From NCBI GenBank assembly GCA_902614655.1, contig CACMLX010000003.1, positions 83,554 to 138,382 of the forward strand: a stretch of DNA of 54,829 bases, written 5' to 3'. Position 1 is the stretch's first letter, and each line of letters opens with the position of its first letter. The DNA comes from an uncultured Pelagibacteraceae bacterium. GTDB taxonomy: Bacteria; Pseudomonadota; Alphaproteobacteria; Pelagibacterales; AG-422-B15. Under the pieces are notes generated by a model. That model searched no databases and had not been told where the DNA came from. It saw only the letters and a program-made list of their open reading frames with translations. Made by a program: the position numbers and the translations under genes. Below, one piece after another: positions 7,615 to 16,305 of the stretch.

Positions 7615-8757
7615 ATGTCAGAAGGATATATTTTAAAAAAAACTGAAAAATCTCTACCTTTACATTGGTATTTCAATCAAAAGCAATTTGATAAAGAGAT
7701 TTCAAAAGTTTTGTCTAAAGAGTGGCTATATGTTTGCCACGTGGATACTATTTCAAAACCTTTATCTTTTCACACAGTTGAAATTAGCAAATTTAATATA
7801 CTTATTGTTCGTGATAAAGAAGGAGAAATAAATGCTTTTTATAATTCATGTAGTCATCGAGGTTCAATTTTAAAAAAAGAAAAAACTGGCAAACTAAAAT
7901 CAAATTTACTAGTTTGCCCATACCATCAATGGTCATATAACGCCAGCAATGGAAATTTAGTTAGAACTACATCTATTATTGATCCTAAAAATTTTAGAAA
8001 AGATGAAAATTGTCTAATAAAAGTAAAAATTAAAGTTTGGAATGGGTTAGTTTTTATTAACATGAATAAAAACGCTAAATGGAATGCAAAAAAAGTTTTT
8101 CCAGATTACAGCGATGCTTTTTCTCAACTCAATGTCAGTGACTATAAAATAGGTCATATCTGGAAGAAGCAAATTAAGTGTAATTGGAAAATATTTTGGG
8201 AAAATTATAGTGAATGTTTACATTGTCCCAATCTTCACCCTGAACTATCTGACCTAGTCCCTATTTATGGAAGAAGGTTAGTAGATATTAAAGATGATCC
8301 AAACTGGAAACGTTTCACTCATTATGATGATCCAAAGTATAAAGGTGGAATGAAAAAAGGTACTGAAACTTGGTCAATGAATGGAAGCGCACAAGGTCAT
8401 CGAGTAGAGTACTTGGAAAATCAAACCGATTTTCCTGGTTACATTTACATGACTACTTGGCCTTCTATGTTTTTAGCAATATTTACTGACCATATAAGAA
8501 TGGTTCGTATTCTTCCTTTATCAGAGGAACTTACAGAAGTTACAGCAGAGTGGGTATTTAGAAAAGAAACTCTTAAGGATAAAAAATATTCAATGAAAAA
8601 TGTTGTTGATTTTGCTGTATTAGTCATGAAACAAGATGCAGAAGCTTGCGAACTGAATCAAAAAGGCATACATAATCCAACAAGAAAAAACGGAACATTA
8701 ATGCCTGAAGAGTATGAAATTAAAAGATTTCACAGCTGGCTAAGAAAAAAATTATAA
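7615..8757 (+). CDS. Rieske non-heme iron oxygenase, alpha subunit
   Basis: This 380-residue ring-hydroxylating-type oxygenase has an N-terminal Rieske [2Fe-2S] domain with ligands C79-x-H81 and C101-x2-H104 (SCSHRGS and CPYHQW). The catalytic domain carries the mononuclear iron motif around NYSECLHCPNLH: E200, H203 and H208, with a later aspartate in KQDAEACE. This layout occurs in aromatic-ring dioxygenases and in choline, betaine and carnitine monooxygenases, so the substrate cannot be read from sequence. No reductase gene is nearby. It is followed after 10 bases by an M20 amidohydrolase and a DoeA-like enzyme, suggesting catabolism of a nitrogenous osmolyte or amide; that is inference. 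Confidence 0.85.
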   Translation: MSEGYILKKTEKSLPLHWYFNQKQFDKEISKVLSKEWLYVCHVDTISKPLSFHTVEISKFNILIVRDKEGEINAFYNSCSHRGSILKKEKTGKLKSNLLVCPYHQWSYNASNGNLVRTTSIIDPKNFRKDENCLIKVKIKVWNGLVFINMNKNAKWNAKKVFPDYSDAFSQLNVSDYKIGHIWKKQIKCNWKIFWENYSECLHCPNLHPELSDLVPIYGRRLVDIKDDPNWKRFTHYDDPKYKGGMKKGTETWSMNGSAQGHRVEYLENQTDFPGYIYMTTWPSMFLAIFTDHIRMVRILPLSEELTEVTAEWVFRKETLKDKKYSMKNVVDFAVLVMKQDAEACELNQKGIHNPTRKNGTLMPEEYEIKRFHSWLRKKL

Positions 8758-8767
8758 ATTATTTCAT

Positions 8768-9931
8768 ATGAATTCAGTTACACAAAATTATGAGAAGGAA
8801 ATGCTTGAGTGGCGTCATGATTTTCATGCGCATCCTGAGCTAAATTTTGACTTAGATATAACCTCATCAAAAGTTGCAAATATTTTAAAGAGTTTTGGAC
8901 TGGAAGTACATGAAGGCATAGGTAAGACCGGAATTGTTGCTGTTCTCAAAAATGGAAACAGTAATAAAAGTATTGGTATTCGTGCAGATATGGATGCATT
9001 ACCGGTAACAGAGGAAAATGACTGCACGTATAAGTCCAATCACGAAGGTAAAATGCATGCGTGTGGTCACGATGGTCATACAGCAATGGCTCTAGGTGCA
9101 GCTAAATATCTATGTAATACAAAAAATTTTAACGGAACTGTTTATTTTATTTTTCAACCTGATGAAGAAAAAACTCAGGGAGCTCAAGCAATGATAGATG
9201 ATGGGCTGTTTGAAAAGTTCCCAATGGATGAGGTATATGCTTTTCATAATTTGCCTGGTATGGAACTTGGAACCTTTGCAACAAGAGCAGGAACTATCAC
9301 TGCAAGCGAAAGTTTATTTAAAATTGAATTGAGAGGTCAGGGAGGTCATTCAGCCTTGCCACACATGGGTGTTGATACTATTACAGTAGGCACTCAAATA
9401 ATAACAGCTCTTCAATCAATTGTTTCAAGAAAACTAAACCCAGCTATGAATGGTGTTGTTTCAGTCACAAAATTTGAATCTGATGGCAACGAAAATATAC
9501 TACCCGGTCATTCTATCATTTCAGGTGATGCACGTGCGTTGTCACCAGAAGCCAATCAAATTATTGAACGCAGCATGAAAGATATTGTAGATGGATCGGC
9601 GAAAGCACATGGTGTCGATTATGATTTTAACTACCTCACAAGAACAAACATGACAATTAATTCTAAAGATCAAGCGGCTTTTGCAAGCAGGGTTGCAGCT
9701 GACCTATTTGGAGAGGATAAAGTAGATGGAAATTGTGATCCAAAATTATTTTCTGAGGATTTTGCCCAGATGCTAATGGTTAAGCCTGGATGCTATATTT
9801 TAATTGGAAATGGAACAGAAGGAACGCATGGACAATCTCTACATTCTTCAAATTATGATTTTAACGACAAGCTTCTTGTTATTGGTTCATCATTTTGGTC
9901 TAAACTTGTTGAAGAAAGACTTAATGATTAA
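8768..9931 (+). CDS. M20 family amidohydrolase (hippurate hydrolase/N-acyl amino acid deacylase type)
   Basis: This 387-residue metal-dependent amidohydrolase shows the family motifs in order. They are HDFHAHPEL (about residues 17-25), GIRADMDALP (70-79), MHACGHDGH (96-104, with metal ligands C99 and H101), FQPDEE (about 133-138) and a C-terminal HSSNYDF with the last ligand. This subgroup (HipO, YxeP and plant IAA-amino-acid hydrolases) cleaves N-acyl amino acids. Its stop codon overlaps the start of the DoeA-like gene by one base, so the two are coupled. A role as deacetylase for an N-acetylated product of that neighbour is possible but unproven. Confidence 0.88.
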   Translation: MNSVTQNYEKEMLEWRHDFHAHPELNFDLDITSSKVANILKSFGLEVHEGIGKTGIVAVLKNGNSNKSIGIRADMDALPVTEENDCTYKSNHEGKMHACGHDGHTAMALGAAKYLCNTKNFNGTVYFIFQPDEEKTQGAQAMIDDGLFEKFPMDEVYAFHNLPGMELGTFATRAGTITASESLFKIELRGQGGHSALPHMGVDTITVGTQIITALQSIVSRKLNPAMNGVVSVTKFESDGNENILPGHSIISGDARALSPEANQIIERSMKDIVDGSAKAHGVDYDFNYLTRTNMTINSKDQAAFASRVAADLFGEDKVDGNCDPKLFSEDFAQMLMVKPGCYILIGNGTEGTHGQSLHSSNYDFNDKLLVIGSSFWSKLVEERLND

Positions 9932-11100
9932 TGATATTTTCTAAAAGTGAGTATATTGAAAGACTAAATAAAGTAAAAAAATCAATGCAAGAAAAGGGTA
10001 TTGATTTATTAGTCTCTCAAGATACAGCAAACATAAATTACCTTACCGGTTATGATGCATGGTCTTTTTATTATGCTCAATGTGTAATTATACATGTAGA
10101 CTCAGAAGAACCTTTACTTTTCGTACGTGATCAAGATGCTGGAGGGGCATTCCTTCAAAACTGCTGGTCACAAGAAAATATAATTGTTTACGCTGAGAAA
10201 TATATACATACATGGCCAAATCATCCTTATGATTATTTGATTGAAATAATTAAAAATAAAAATTGGGACAAACTTTCAATTGGACTTGAAATGGACAGTC
10301 ATTATTTCACGGCATTTTGTTATAAAAAATTATTAGATGGGCTTCCTGATGCCACGCTGAAAGATTGTGAGCGCCTTGTGAATTGGGTACGATTTGTGAA
10401 ATCAGATGCAGAAATTGATCTAATGAAAAACGCTGCTTTAATTACTGATAAATCAATGCAAACTGCAATTGATGTTATCAATCCAGGTGTTAGACAATGT
10501 GATGCAGTTGGAGAGATACAGAAAGCAATGTTTTATGGAACTCCAGAGTATGGAGGAGAATATTCAAGTATAGCAACTTTACTTCCAACTGGAGCTGGGA
10601 CTTCTGCCTCACATCTAACGGCTACTCAGGAAAGATTTGTTAAGGGCGAAGCAACAATAATTGAAATTGCCGGTGTTTATAAAAGGTACCATGCACCACT
10701 TGCAAGAACAGTTCTGCTTGGAAAAGCAGAACAAAAAAAAATTGACGCCATAAATGCAACTAATGAGGCGCTAAATGAGGGTATATCAGCCATAAAGCCA
10801 GGCAATACAGCAGATGATGTTGCGCAAAAATTTTGGGCAGTATTAGATAAATACGATATCAAAAAGGAATCTCGGACTGGATACTCCATTGGAATTGGTT
10901 ATCCACCTGATTGGGGTGAGCACACAATAAACATATCAAAAGGTGATCCAACTATTTTACTACCAAATGTAACCTTTCATATGATTGCTGTTATGCAATT
11001 TGGTGATTGGGGAGTAGAGGCAAGTCACTCATTACGTGTTACAGAAAGTGGCTCAGAAAAGTTTTCAGATTTCTCAAGCGATTTATTCATAAAAGAGTAG
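9931..11100 (+). CDS. M24 family hydrolase resembling ectoine hydrolase DoeA/EutD
   Basis: This 389-residue protein has the creatinase/prolidase pita-bread fold layout: an N-terminal domain (about residues 1-150) and a C-terminal M24 domain (about 155-385). Several stretches match the DoeA/EutD subgroup: YLTGYDAWSFY near the start, EIAGVYKRYHAPLARTV in the M24 core, and SRTGYSIGIGYPPDWGEHT. The usual five metal ligands of M24 peptidases are not all visible, as in creatinase-like hydrolases. DoeA opens the ectoine ring to N-acetyl-diaminobutyrate. No DoeB-type deacetylase is present here; an M20 amidohydrolase overlaps instead. A related cyclic amide is also possible as substrate. Confidence 0.75.
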   Translation: MIFSKSEYIERLNKVKKSMQEKGIDLLVSQDTANINYLTGYDAWSFYYAQCVIIHVDSEEPLLFVRDQDAGGAFLQNCWSQENIIVYAEKYIHTWPNHPYDYLIEIIKNKNWDKLSIGLEMDSHYFTAFCYKKLLDGLPDATLKDCERLVNWVRFVKSDAEIDLMKNAALITDKSMQTAIDVINPGVRQCDAVGEIQKAMFYGTPEYGGEYSSIATLLPTGAGTSASHLTATQERFVKGEATIIEIAGVYKRYHAPLARTVLLGKAEQKKIDAINATNEALNEGISAIKPGNTADDVAQKFWAVLDKYDIKKESRTGYSIGIGYPPDWGEHTINISKGDPTILLPNVTFHMIAVMQFGDWGVEASHSLRVTESGSEKFSDFSSDLFIKE

Positions 11101-11105
11101 CAGAT

Positions 11106-11131
11106 AACTGGGAATGAGCGTCCCTTGTTTT
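11106..11131 (+). terminator. Possible weak terminator after the DoeA-like gene
   Basis: AAC-t-GGGA / TCCC-tt-GTT can form an imperfect stem around a 7-base loop, followed by TTTT. It lies a few bases after the stop codon of the M24 gene and before the next cluster. The stem is short, so termination is likely only partial. Confidence 0.35.
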
Positions 11132-11185
11132 TACTAGAGAATCCATTAAATATTGTATAAAGTAGCGCAATTCATGGAGTTAATT

Positions 11186-11374
11186 ATGGGTATTCATCAC
11201 GATTATAAATCAAAACGTGGGGAGAGAGCAATGGCCAAGCAGCAGAAACGTGAGGCTAAGTTTTCAGATAACACGGATAAAAAAGAAGAAGAAAAGCTCA
11301 TCAAAGAATTAAAAAAAGCAGGATTAAATAAAGATGAAATCAAACAATTCCTCGAAGGAAGAGCAAAAGGATAA
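11186..11374 (+). CDS. Small charged hypothetical protein (62 aa)
   Basis: I do not recognise this protein. It is very rich in Lys and Glu, with a likely helical C-terminal half ([20 protein letters not shown]), and has no membrane segment. The start at 11186 (MGIHHDYKSKRGERA) follows a GGAG 7 bases upstream. An internal ATG at 11231 (MAKQQKREAK) has an even stronger GGGGAGAG and may be the true start. Its last 41 bases overlap another small ORF in a different frame, which suggests coupled translation. It precedes dcd-murA. Confidence 0.55.
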   Translation: MGIHHDYKSKRGERAMAKQQKREAKFSDNTDKKEEEKLIKELKKAGLNKDEIKQFLEGRAKG

Positions 11375-11468
11375 AAAGCTCGACAGCACAGAAAGGCTTG
11401 CTGAGGCACTAAGGCAAAATTTAAGAAAAAGGAAAGAGTTTCAAAGAAGGCTAAAGAAAGAAGATTAA
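11334..11468 (+). CDS. Small basic protein (44 aa) just upstream of dcd-murA
   Basis: An ATG at 11334 opens a 44-residue frame that overlaps the previous small ORF by 41 bases and ends one base before the dcd start. The C-terminal part, [19 protein letters not shown], is a basic amphipathic helix. From memory it resembles short alphaproteobacterial proteins encoded just upstream of murA, which have a similar RxALRxNLxRRK pattern. The tight packing and this resemblance favour a real gene, but its function is unknown and it is below usual gene-calling length. Confidence 0.55.
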   Translation: MKSNNSSKEEQKDKKLDSTERLAEALRQNLRKRKEFQRRLKKED

Positions 11469-11469
11469 T

Positions 11470-12024
11470 ATGACAATCATGTCGGATAACTGGATAAAGA
11501 AAAAAGCCTTAGAAGAAGGAATGATTGAACCGTTCGTTGATGGGCAAAAAAAAGAAGGTACAATTTCATTTGGCCTTTCATCATATGGGTACGATGCAAG
11601 GGTTTCAGAAGAATTTAAGATTTTCACCAATGTAGACTCTGCTTTAGTTGATCCAAAAAACTTTGATGATAAAGGGTTTGTAGATCGGCCTGGCAAAGAA
11701 TGCATAATTCCACCTAACTCATTTGCATTAGCAAGAACCGTTGAGTATTTTAGAATTCCTCGTGATGTTCTTGTAATTTGTTTGGGAAAATCAACTTATG
11801 CAAGATGTGGTATTATCGTAAATGTTACTCCTCTTGAGCCAGAGTGGGAGGGTCACGTAACTTTAGAATTTTCTAACACAACTCCATTACCTGCAAAAAT
11901 TTATGCAAATGAGGGAGCGTGCCAGTTTTTATTCTATAAGGGAGAAGCGCCACCAGAAGTTTCATATAAAGATCGTAAAGGTAAATATATGATGCAAAAA
12001 GGGGTTACTTTACCTAAGCTTTAA
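11470..12024 (+). CDS. dcd: dCTP deaminase
   Basis: This 184-residue enzyme deaminates dCTP to dUTP for thymidylate synthesis. Diagnostic stretches are [17 protein letters not shown] (about residues 33-49), the active-site region [20 protein letters not shown] (about 108-127) with its catalytic glutamate just downstream in VTLEFSNTT, and the C-terminal [15 protein letters not shown]. The length is normal. The start is ATG at 11470, or possibly MSDNW at 11479. It is followed by murA after 7 bases, so the two are probably co-transcribed. Confidence 0.95.
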   Translation: MTIMSDNWIKKKALEEGMIEPFVDGQKKEGTISFGLSSYGYDARVSEEFKIFTNVDSALVDPKNFDDKGFVDRPGKECIIPPNSFALARTVEYFRIPRDVLVICLGKSTYARCGIIVNVTPLEPEWEGHVTLEFSNTTPLPAKIYANEGACQFLFYKGEAPPEVSYKDRKGKYMMQKGVTLPKL

Positions 12025-12031
12025 ATCGTTC

Positions 12032-13294
12032 ATGCAAAAAATATTGATAAATGGAGGAAACCTTCTCCAGGGTTCTGTCCCTGTAAGTGGATCAAAAAAT
12101 GCATCTCTCCCAATAATGGCTGCAAGTATTCTTACTAATGAAGATTTAGAACTCGAAAACGTACCAGATTTAGTTGATGTAAATACAATGTCAGCAGTTT
12201 TATCATCGCTTGGTGTCAATGTTACAAAAAATGATGCTAAAACAAATCGTCTTACACTTTGTTATTCAGACTCTGAAAGTACAATAGCGGAGTACGATTT
12301 AGTTAGAAAGATGAGGGCTAGTATATTAGTCCTTGGGCCATTACTTGCACGCAAAAGACACGCTAGCGTATCTCTTCCAGGGGGGTGCGCAATAGGTGCT
12401 CGACCAGTAGATTTGCACATAGATGCATTGACGAAACTTGGCGCAGCATTTGAATTAGATGGTGGATATATTAAATGTAGCGCTCCTAATGGCTTAAAAG
12501 GAAATGAAATTAATTTTTCAAAAGTATCAGTAGGAGCTACTGAAAACATAATTATGGCTGCATCGCTTGCTAAAGGAGAAAGTGAAATTAGGAATATCGC
12601 AGTCGAGCCTGAGGTTATGGATCTTATAGACTGTCTTAATAAAATGGGTGCTAAAATTGAATTAGGAGAAAATAGAAATGTTCACATTCAAGGTGTTGAT
12701 CAACTCCAAGGTACTGTCCACTCAATTATCCCTGATCGCATAGAGGCAATCACATATATAATTGGAGGAACTATAATTGGTAACGATCTCAAGATTATAA
12801 ATCTGAACCTTGAGCATATCAGCAATGTATTGGAATTATTGAATGAGCTATCCATTAATTACTCAATGGGTGAGAATAGCATTGTTGTTAATCAATCTGA
12901 GATCTCTGATGGTATTGATATTAATACAATGGAATATCCAGGGTTCCCAACTGATGTACAGGCACAAATGATGGTCTTATTATCTCTTGGAAAATCCAAA
13001 TCACAAATAACTGAAAATATTTTTGAAAACAGATTTATGCATGTTCCAGAATTAAATCGCATGGGCGCTAATATTGAAATCAATGGTAAAACAGCAATTA
13101 TTAATCCATGTAAAGAGTTTATTTCAGCTCAAGTCATGGCAACTGATTTACGGGCTTCGGTAAGTTTAATTTTAGCTGGATTGGTTGCTAAAGGTGAAAC
13201 AATACTTAACCGAATTTATCATCTTGATCGAGGTTATGAAAAGATAGAGCAAAAATTGCAAGCTTGTGGTGCAGATATTCGGAGAATAAATTAG
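12032..13294 (+). CDS. murA: UDP-N-acetylglucosamine 1-carboxyvinyltransferase
   Basis: This 420-residue cytosolic enzyme makes the first committed step of peptidoglycan synthesis, adding enolpyruvate from PEP to UDP-GlcNAc. The N-terminal SGSKNASLPIMAAS (about residues 20-33) and the active-site loop SLPGGCAIGARPVDLH (about 113-128), with the catalytic cysteine, are intact. The substrate-binding YPGFPTDVQAQ (about 302-312) and ATDLRASVSLILAGL are present too. It heads the conserved murA-DUF2948-hisD order, with only 5 bases to the next gene. Confidence 0.97.
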   Translation: MQKILINGGNLLQGSVPVSGSKNASLPIMAASILTNEDLELENVPDLVDVNTMSAVLSSLGVNVTKNDAKTNRLTLCYSDSESTIAEYDLVRKMRASILVLGPLLARKRHASVSLPGGCAIGARPVDLHIDALTKLGAAFELDGGYIKCSAPNGLKGNEINFSKVSVGATENIIMAASLAKGESEIRNIAVEPEVMDLIDCLNKMGAKIELGENRNVHIQGVDQLQGTVHSIIPDRIEAITYIIGGTIIGNDLKIINLNLEHISNVLELLNELSINYSMGENSIVVNQSEISDGIDINTMEYPGFPTDVQAQMMVLLSLGKSKSQITENIFENRFMHVPELNRMGANIEINGKTAIINPCKEFISAQVMATDLRASVSLILAGLVAKGETILNRIYHLDRGYEKIEQKLQACGADIRRIN

Positions 13295-13299
13295 GATAA

Positions 13300-13722
13300 A
13301 TGAATCTTAATGCAATCGATACTGACGAGCTAAAAATTATATCGACCATACTTCAGGACGGACTCATTGAAGTAAACGATATTAAATATTTACCTTCAAT
13401 TAGGTCATTTTTTCTTATGATTACTAGATTTATGTGGGAGGAAAAAATAGTAAATAAAGTAGATCAAAGAATAAAAGCAGTACTAAGCTTTGAGGATGTT
13501 TTATCGGTTTACTCAAAAAATATAGATCAATTGAACAAAAATAAGACACTAGAGCTCGTAACTTTTAATTATTATCCTAACAATTCTAAAAATATAGAAA
13601 TTGAATTGCTTTTCAAAAATGATGCAATTATAAAGCTCGAAACTGAAATAATAAGATGCAAGTTAGAAGATCAGGGTGAACCCTGGAATATTGAAAAAAT
13701 AGAGAATGACAAAAATAATTAA
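13300..13722 (+). CDS. DUF2948 family protein
   Basis: This 140-residue soluble protein has the DUF2948 hallmark near the N-terminus: a diverged copy of LxAxDxxDLxxxSxxLQD, then INDIKYLP-like and RFMWE segments (about residues 20-47). The C-terminal GEPWN is also typical. The family is largely alphaproteobacterial and lies between murA and hisD, as here. It overlaps hisD by 17 bases. No catalytic motif is visible and the function is unknown. Confidence 0.85.
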   Translation: MNLNAIDTDELKIISTILQDGLIEVNDIKYLPSIRSFFLMITRFMWEEKIVNKVDQRIKAVLSFEDVLSVYSKNIDQLNKNKTLELVTFNYYPNNSKNIEIELLFKNDAIIKLETEIIRCKLEDQGEPWNIEKIENDKNN

Positions 13723-15001
13723 TTCTGTAGATCAAAATTTTGAGAATGATTTTAATAATCTTCTTACAATGAACAGATCAAGTGACTCGGACGTTACGAA
13801 GACTGTGGCAGCGATCATTGACGATATTAGAAAAAACGGAGATGAAGCGCTTTTGAAATATACTCATCAATTTGATAAAAATAGCCTCGATATTAACAAC
13901 ATACTGCTTGGAGAAGATGAAATTGAAAGGCAATCACGTGACGTGCCGAGTGATCTTTGTGATGCGCTTAAAGTATCAATGGATCGTGTTCGCACTTATC
14001 ATGAAAAGCAATTACCGAATGATTTAGTTTATGAAGATAATCTTAACTCAAAGTTAGGGTATGTTTGGCGTCCAGTTGAGTCAGTGGGTATTTATGTCCC
14101 AGGTGGTACTGCAAGTTATCCAAGTACAGTAATTATGAACACAATACCAGCGGTTGTAGCCGGTGTTGAAGATATCACCATGGTTACACCAATGACTAAT
14201 ACCGCTATAAGTTCTTCAGTGTTATATGCCGCAAAAATTTGTGGAATAAATAAAATATACTGTATAGGAGGTGCCCAGGCTGTTGCTGCTCTGGCATATG
14301 GAACTAAGACCATAAAATCTGTTAATAAAATTGTTGGACCAGGCAATATTTATGTTGCTGAAGCAAAAAGGCAAGTTTCAGGTTTCATAGGCATCGATAT
14401 GTTTGCCGGCCCATCAGAGGTAGTCATTATTGCTGATGAAAAAAATGATCCAAAAATTGTTGCAGCCGACCTCATTGCTCAAGCTGAACATGACCAAAGC
14501 GCACAAAGTATACTTTTAACAACCGATCAGAAATTAGGAGATGCTGTAAATAAAGAAGTCGAGAAGCAGATAGACTCCCTTCCTCGAAAGGATATAGCGG
14601 CTTCAAGCTGGGAAAATAATGGAAAGATAATTATCACTCAAAATCTTGAAGAAGCTGTCTTATTATCTAATAAATTAGCACCAGAACACTTGGAATTATT
14701 AGTTGATAATCCTGAAGATATTCTTAAAAGAATAAAAAATGCTGGAGCAGTTTTTATGGGCCGTAACACACCTGAGGCACTTGGAGACTATTTAGCAGGT
14801 CCAAGCCATGTACTTCCCACTTCTAGAAGTGCTAAATTTTCTTCTGGACTATCTGTTTTTGATTTTCTCAAAAAAATATCACTTGTTGAATTTTCAAAAG
14901 AAGGTATTGAACAAGTTGGAGATAGTGCTATTAAAATCGCAGATAATGAAGGTCTTGACGGGCATTCAAGATCAATAGAATATAGGCTTACAAAAAAATA
15001 A
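13706..15001 (+). CDS. hisD: Histidinol dehydrogenase
   Basis: This 431-residue zinc enzyme oxidises histidinol to histidine in two NAD-dependent steps, the last reactions of histidine synthesis. It shows GYVWRPVESVGIYVPGGTAS (about residues 112-131), GGAQAVAALAYGT (about 189-201), GPGNIYVAEAKR (about 211-222) and AEHDQSAQS with catalytic and zinc residues (about 260-268). The C-terminal GPSHVLPTS is also present. The start overlaps the end of the DUF2948 gene. The other histidine genes in this window, hisZ and hisG, are about 4 kb downstream. Confidence 0.97.
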   Translation: MTKIINSVDQNFENDFNNLLTMNRSSDSDVTKTVAAIIDDIRKNGDEALLKYTHQFDKNSLDINNILLGEDEIERQSRDVPSDLCDALKVSMDRVRTYHEKQLPNDLVYEDNLNSKLGYVWRPVESVGIYVPGGTASYPSTVIMNTIPAVVAGVEDITMVTPMTNTAISSSVLYAAKICGINKIYCIGGAQAVAALAYGTKTIKSVNKIVGPGNIYVAEAKRQVSGFIGIDMFAGPSEVVIIADEKNDPKIVAADLIAQAEHDQSAQSILLTTDQKLGDAVNKEVEKQIDSLPRKDIAASSWENNGKIIITQNLEEAVLLSNKLAPEHLELLVDNPEDILKRIKNAGAVFMGRNTPEALGDYLAGPSHVLPTSRSAKFSSGLSVFDFLKKISLVEFSKEGIEQVGDSAIKIADNEGLDGHSRSIEYRLTKK

Positions 15002-15004
15002 TTT

Positions 15005-15223
15005 ATGTCAAAAGAAGAAATACTAGAGTTCAAGGGTAAGGTTACAGATTTACTTCCCAACGCAATGTTTAAAGTAGAGTTAGAAAATGGCCATGAAGTA
15101 TTAGCACATACAGCAGGAAGAATGAGAAAAAATAGAATCAGAGTACTTGCCGGGGATGAGGTTCTTGTTCAGGTTACACCTTACGATCTAACCAAAGGCA
15201 GAATAATATTTCGATATAAGTAG
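15005..15223 (+). CDS. infA: Translation initiation factor IF-1
   Basis: This 72-residue S1-like OB-fold protein binds the ribosomal A site during initiation. It is near-canonical throughout: [24 protein letters not shown] N-terminus, [19 protein letters not shown] in the middle and [12 protein letters not shown] at the end. It lies 3 bases after hisD and before maf, the standard alphaproteobacterial arrangement. Confidence 0.98.
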   Translation: MSKEEILEFKGKVTDLLPNAMFKVELENGHEVLAHTAGRMRKNRIRVLAGDEVLVQVTPYDLTKGRIIFRYK

Positions 15224-15235
15224 TTTGAGATTATT

Positions 15236-15802
15236 TTGAAGCTAATTCTAGGCAGCGCATCTCCACGAAGACTTGAGTTATTGGCAAAACTTAACATTAA
15301 TCCAAGTGAGATAGTTTCCCCAAATATAGATGAGTCCATTAAAAGTAATGAGCTACCTCTTCAATATTGTAAACGTATAGCACATGAGAAACTAAAACAT
15401 TTTCAAAATAAGTATAAAGATTCAGTAATTTTAACTGCTGATACGATTGCCTATACTGGTAGAAAACTCATAGATAAAACAGATGACAAAAATATTGCTT
15501 ATAAAAACTTACTTCGACTATCGGGAAAAAGACATAGAGTCAGCACTTCCATTTGTATAAGAAATCTAGAAAATAGAATATTTAAAAAAACCGTTACGAC
15601 AGTTGTTAGTTTTAAAGTATTAAGCGGTCAAGATATAGAAGATTATATGAAAACTTATGACTGGCAAGGTGTTGCAGGGTCATATAAAATTCAAGGGATG
15701 GCAGAGTCTTTTATCAAATCCCTAAATGGATCTTACTCAAATGTAGTTGGTTTACCCTTATTTGAAGTCAAAAATCTCCTTATTTCAGCTGGATATAAAT
15801 GA
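15236..15802 (+). CDS. maf: Maf-like nucleoside triphosphate pyrophosphatase
   Basis: This 188-residue house-cleaning enzyme hydrolyses non-canonical or modified nucleoside triphosphates. The N-terminal LGSASPRRLELL (about residues 4-15), ILTADTIAY (about 64-72) and a GxAGSYKIQGMA stretch (about 144-154) define the family. The start is TTG at 15236, the only start that keeps the invariant N-terminus. The stop overlaps the next start (ATGA). Confidence 0.9.
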   Translation: MKLILGSASPRRLELLAKLNINPSEIVSPNIDESIKSNELPLQYCKRIAHEKLKHFQNKYKDSVILTADTIAYTGRKLIDKTDDKNIAYKNLLRLSGKRHRVSTSICIRNLENRIFKKTVTTVVSFKVLSGQDIEDYMKTYDWQGVAGSYKIQGMAESFIKSLNGSYSNVVGLPLFEVKNLLISAGYK

Positions 15803-16155
15803 TTGAATTAATTTTTATTTATAATGCAAAAAGTGGTATCGGAAATGCCTTTATAGATTGGGCGCATAAAATAATATCGCCAAAAACTTATGACTGCAAC
15901 TTATGCTCAATTACATACAATAATTTAGGTAAAGAAATAAAGTGGAAAGAATTTCTTAATAATATAAATGCACATAGTAGATTTTACTATATTGATCATC
16001 TAAAAGAACTTGATTTTGTTGATGAGAAAACAGAGCTACCATGTGTTTTTATTAATGAGAAGGATGAATTTAAATTAATAATTAATTCCCATGAGATGAA
16101 TTCATTTAATAATGTTGACCAATTAATCAGTAGATTAAAGGTTTTTCTGGATTAA
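15799..16155 (+). CDS. Conserved-looking hypothetical protein with a CxxC pair (118 aa)
   Basis: I do not recognise a named family with confidence. The 118-residue protein begins with a beta-strand-like MIELIFIYNA, then has a CNLC pair (about residues 34-37) and a C-terminal segment LPCVFINEKDEFKLIINS that resembles a small alpha/beta domain. It has no signal or membrane segment. The start overlaps maf by 4 bases, so translation is coupled. A redox or metal role for the CxxC is possible but is speculation. Confidence 0.7.
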   Translation: MIELIFIYNAKSGIGNAFIDWAHKIISPKTYDCNLCSITYNNLGKEIKWKEFLNNINAHSRFYYIDHLKELDFVDEKTELPCVFINEKDEFKLIINSHEMNSFNNVDQLISRLKVFLD

Positions 16156-16224
16156 CTGTATTCAGAATATTTTCTTTGCACGAATTAATGTTATAGAATA
16201 AAAGACTAGGATCACTAATTAAAT

Positions 16225-16300
16225 GGCTCGATAGCTCAGTTGGTAGAGCAAAGGACTGAAAATCCTTGTGTCGGTGGTTCAATTCCACCTCGAGCCACCA
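16225..16300 (+). tRNA. tRNA-Phe (anticodon GAA)
   Basis: This 76-base cloverleaf has a 7-bp acceptor stem (GGCTCGA/TCGAGCC), D arm GCTCAGTTGGTAGAGC, anticodon loop CTGAAAA with GAA at 16258-16260, and T arm GGTGGTTCAATTCCACC. The 3' ACCA is encoded. It lies five bases before tRNA-His. Confidence 0.97.
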
Positions 16301-16305
16301 CTTAT

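Noticed and set aside
9931..11100. M24 protein as the DMSP lyase DddP
   Set aside because: Length and key stretches match the DoeA/EutD type; no DddP-like N-terminal region is seen.
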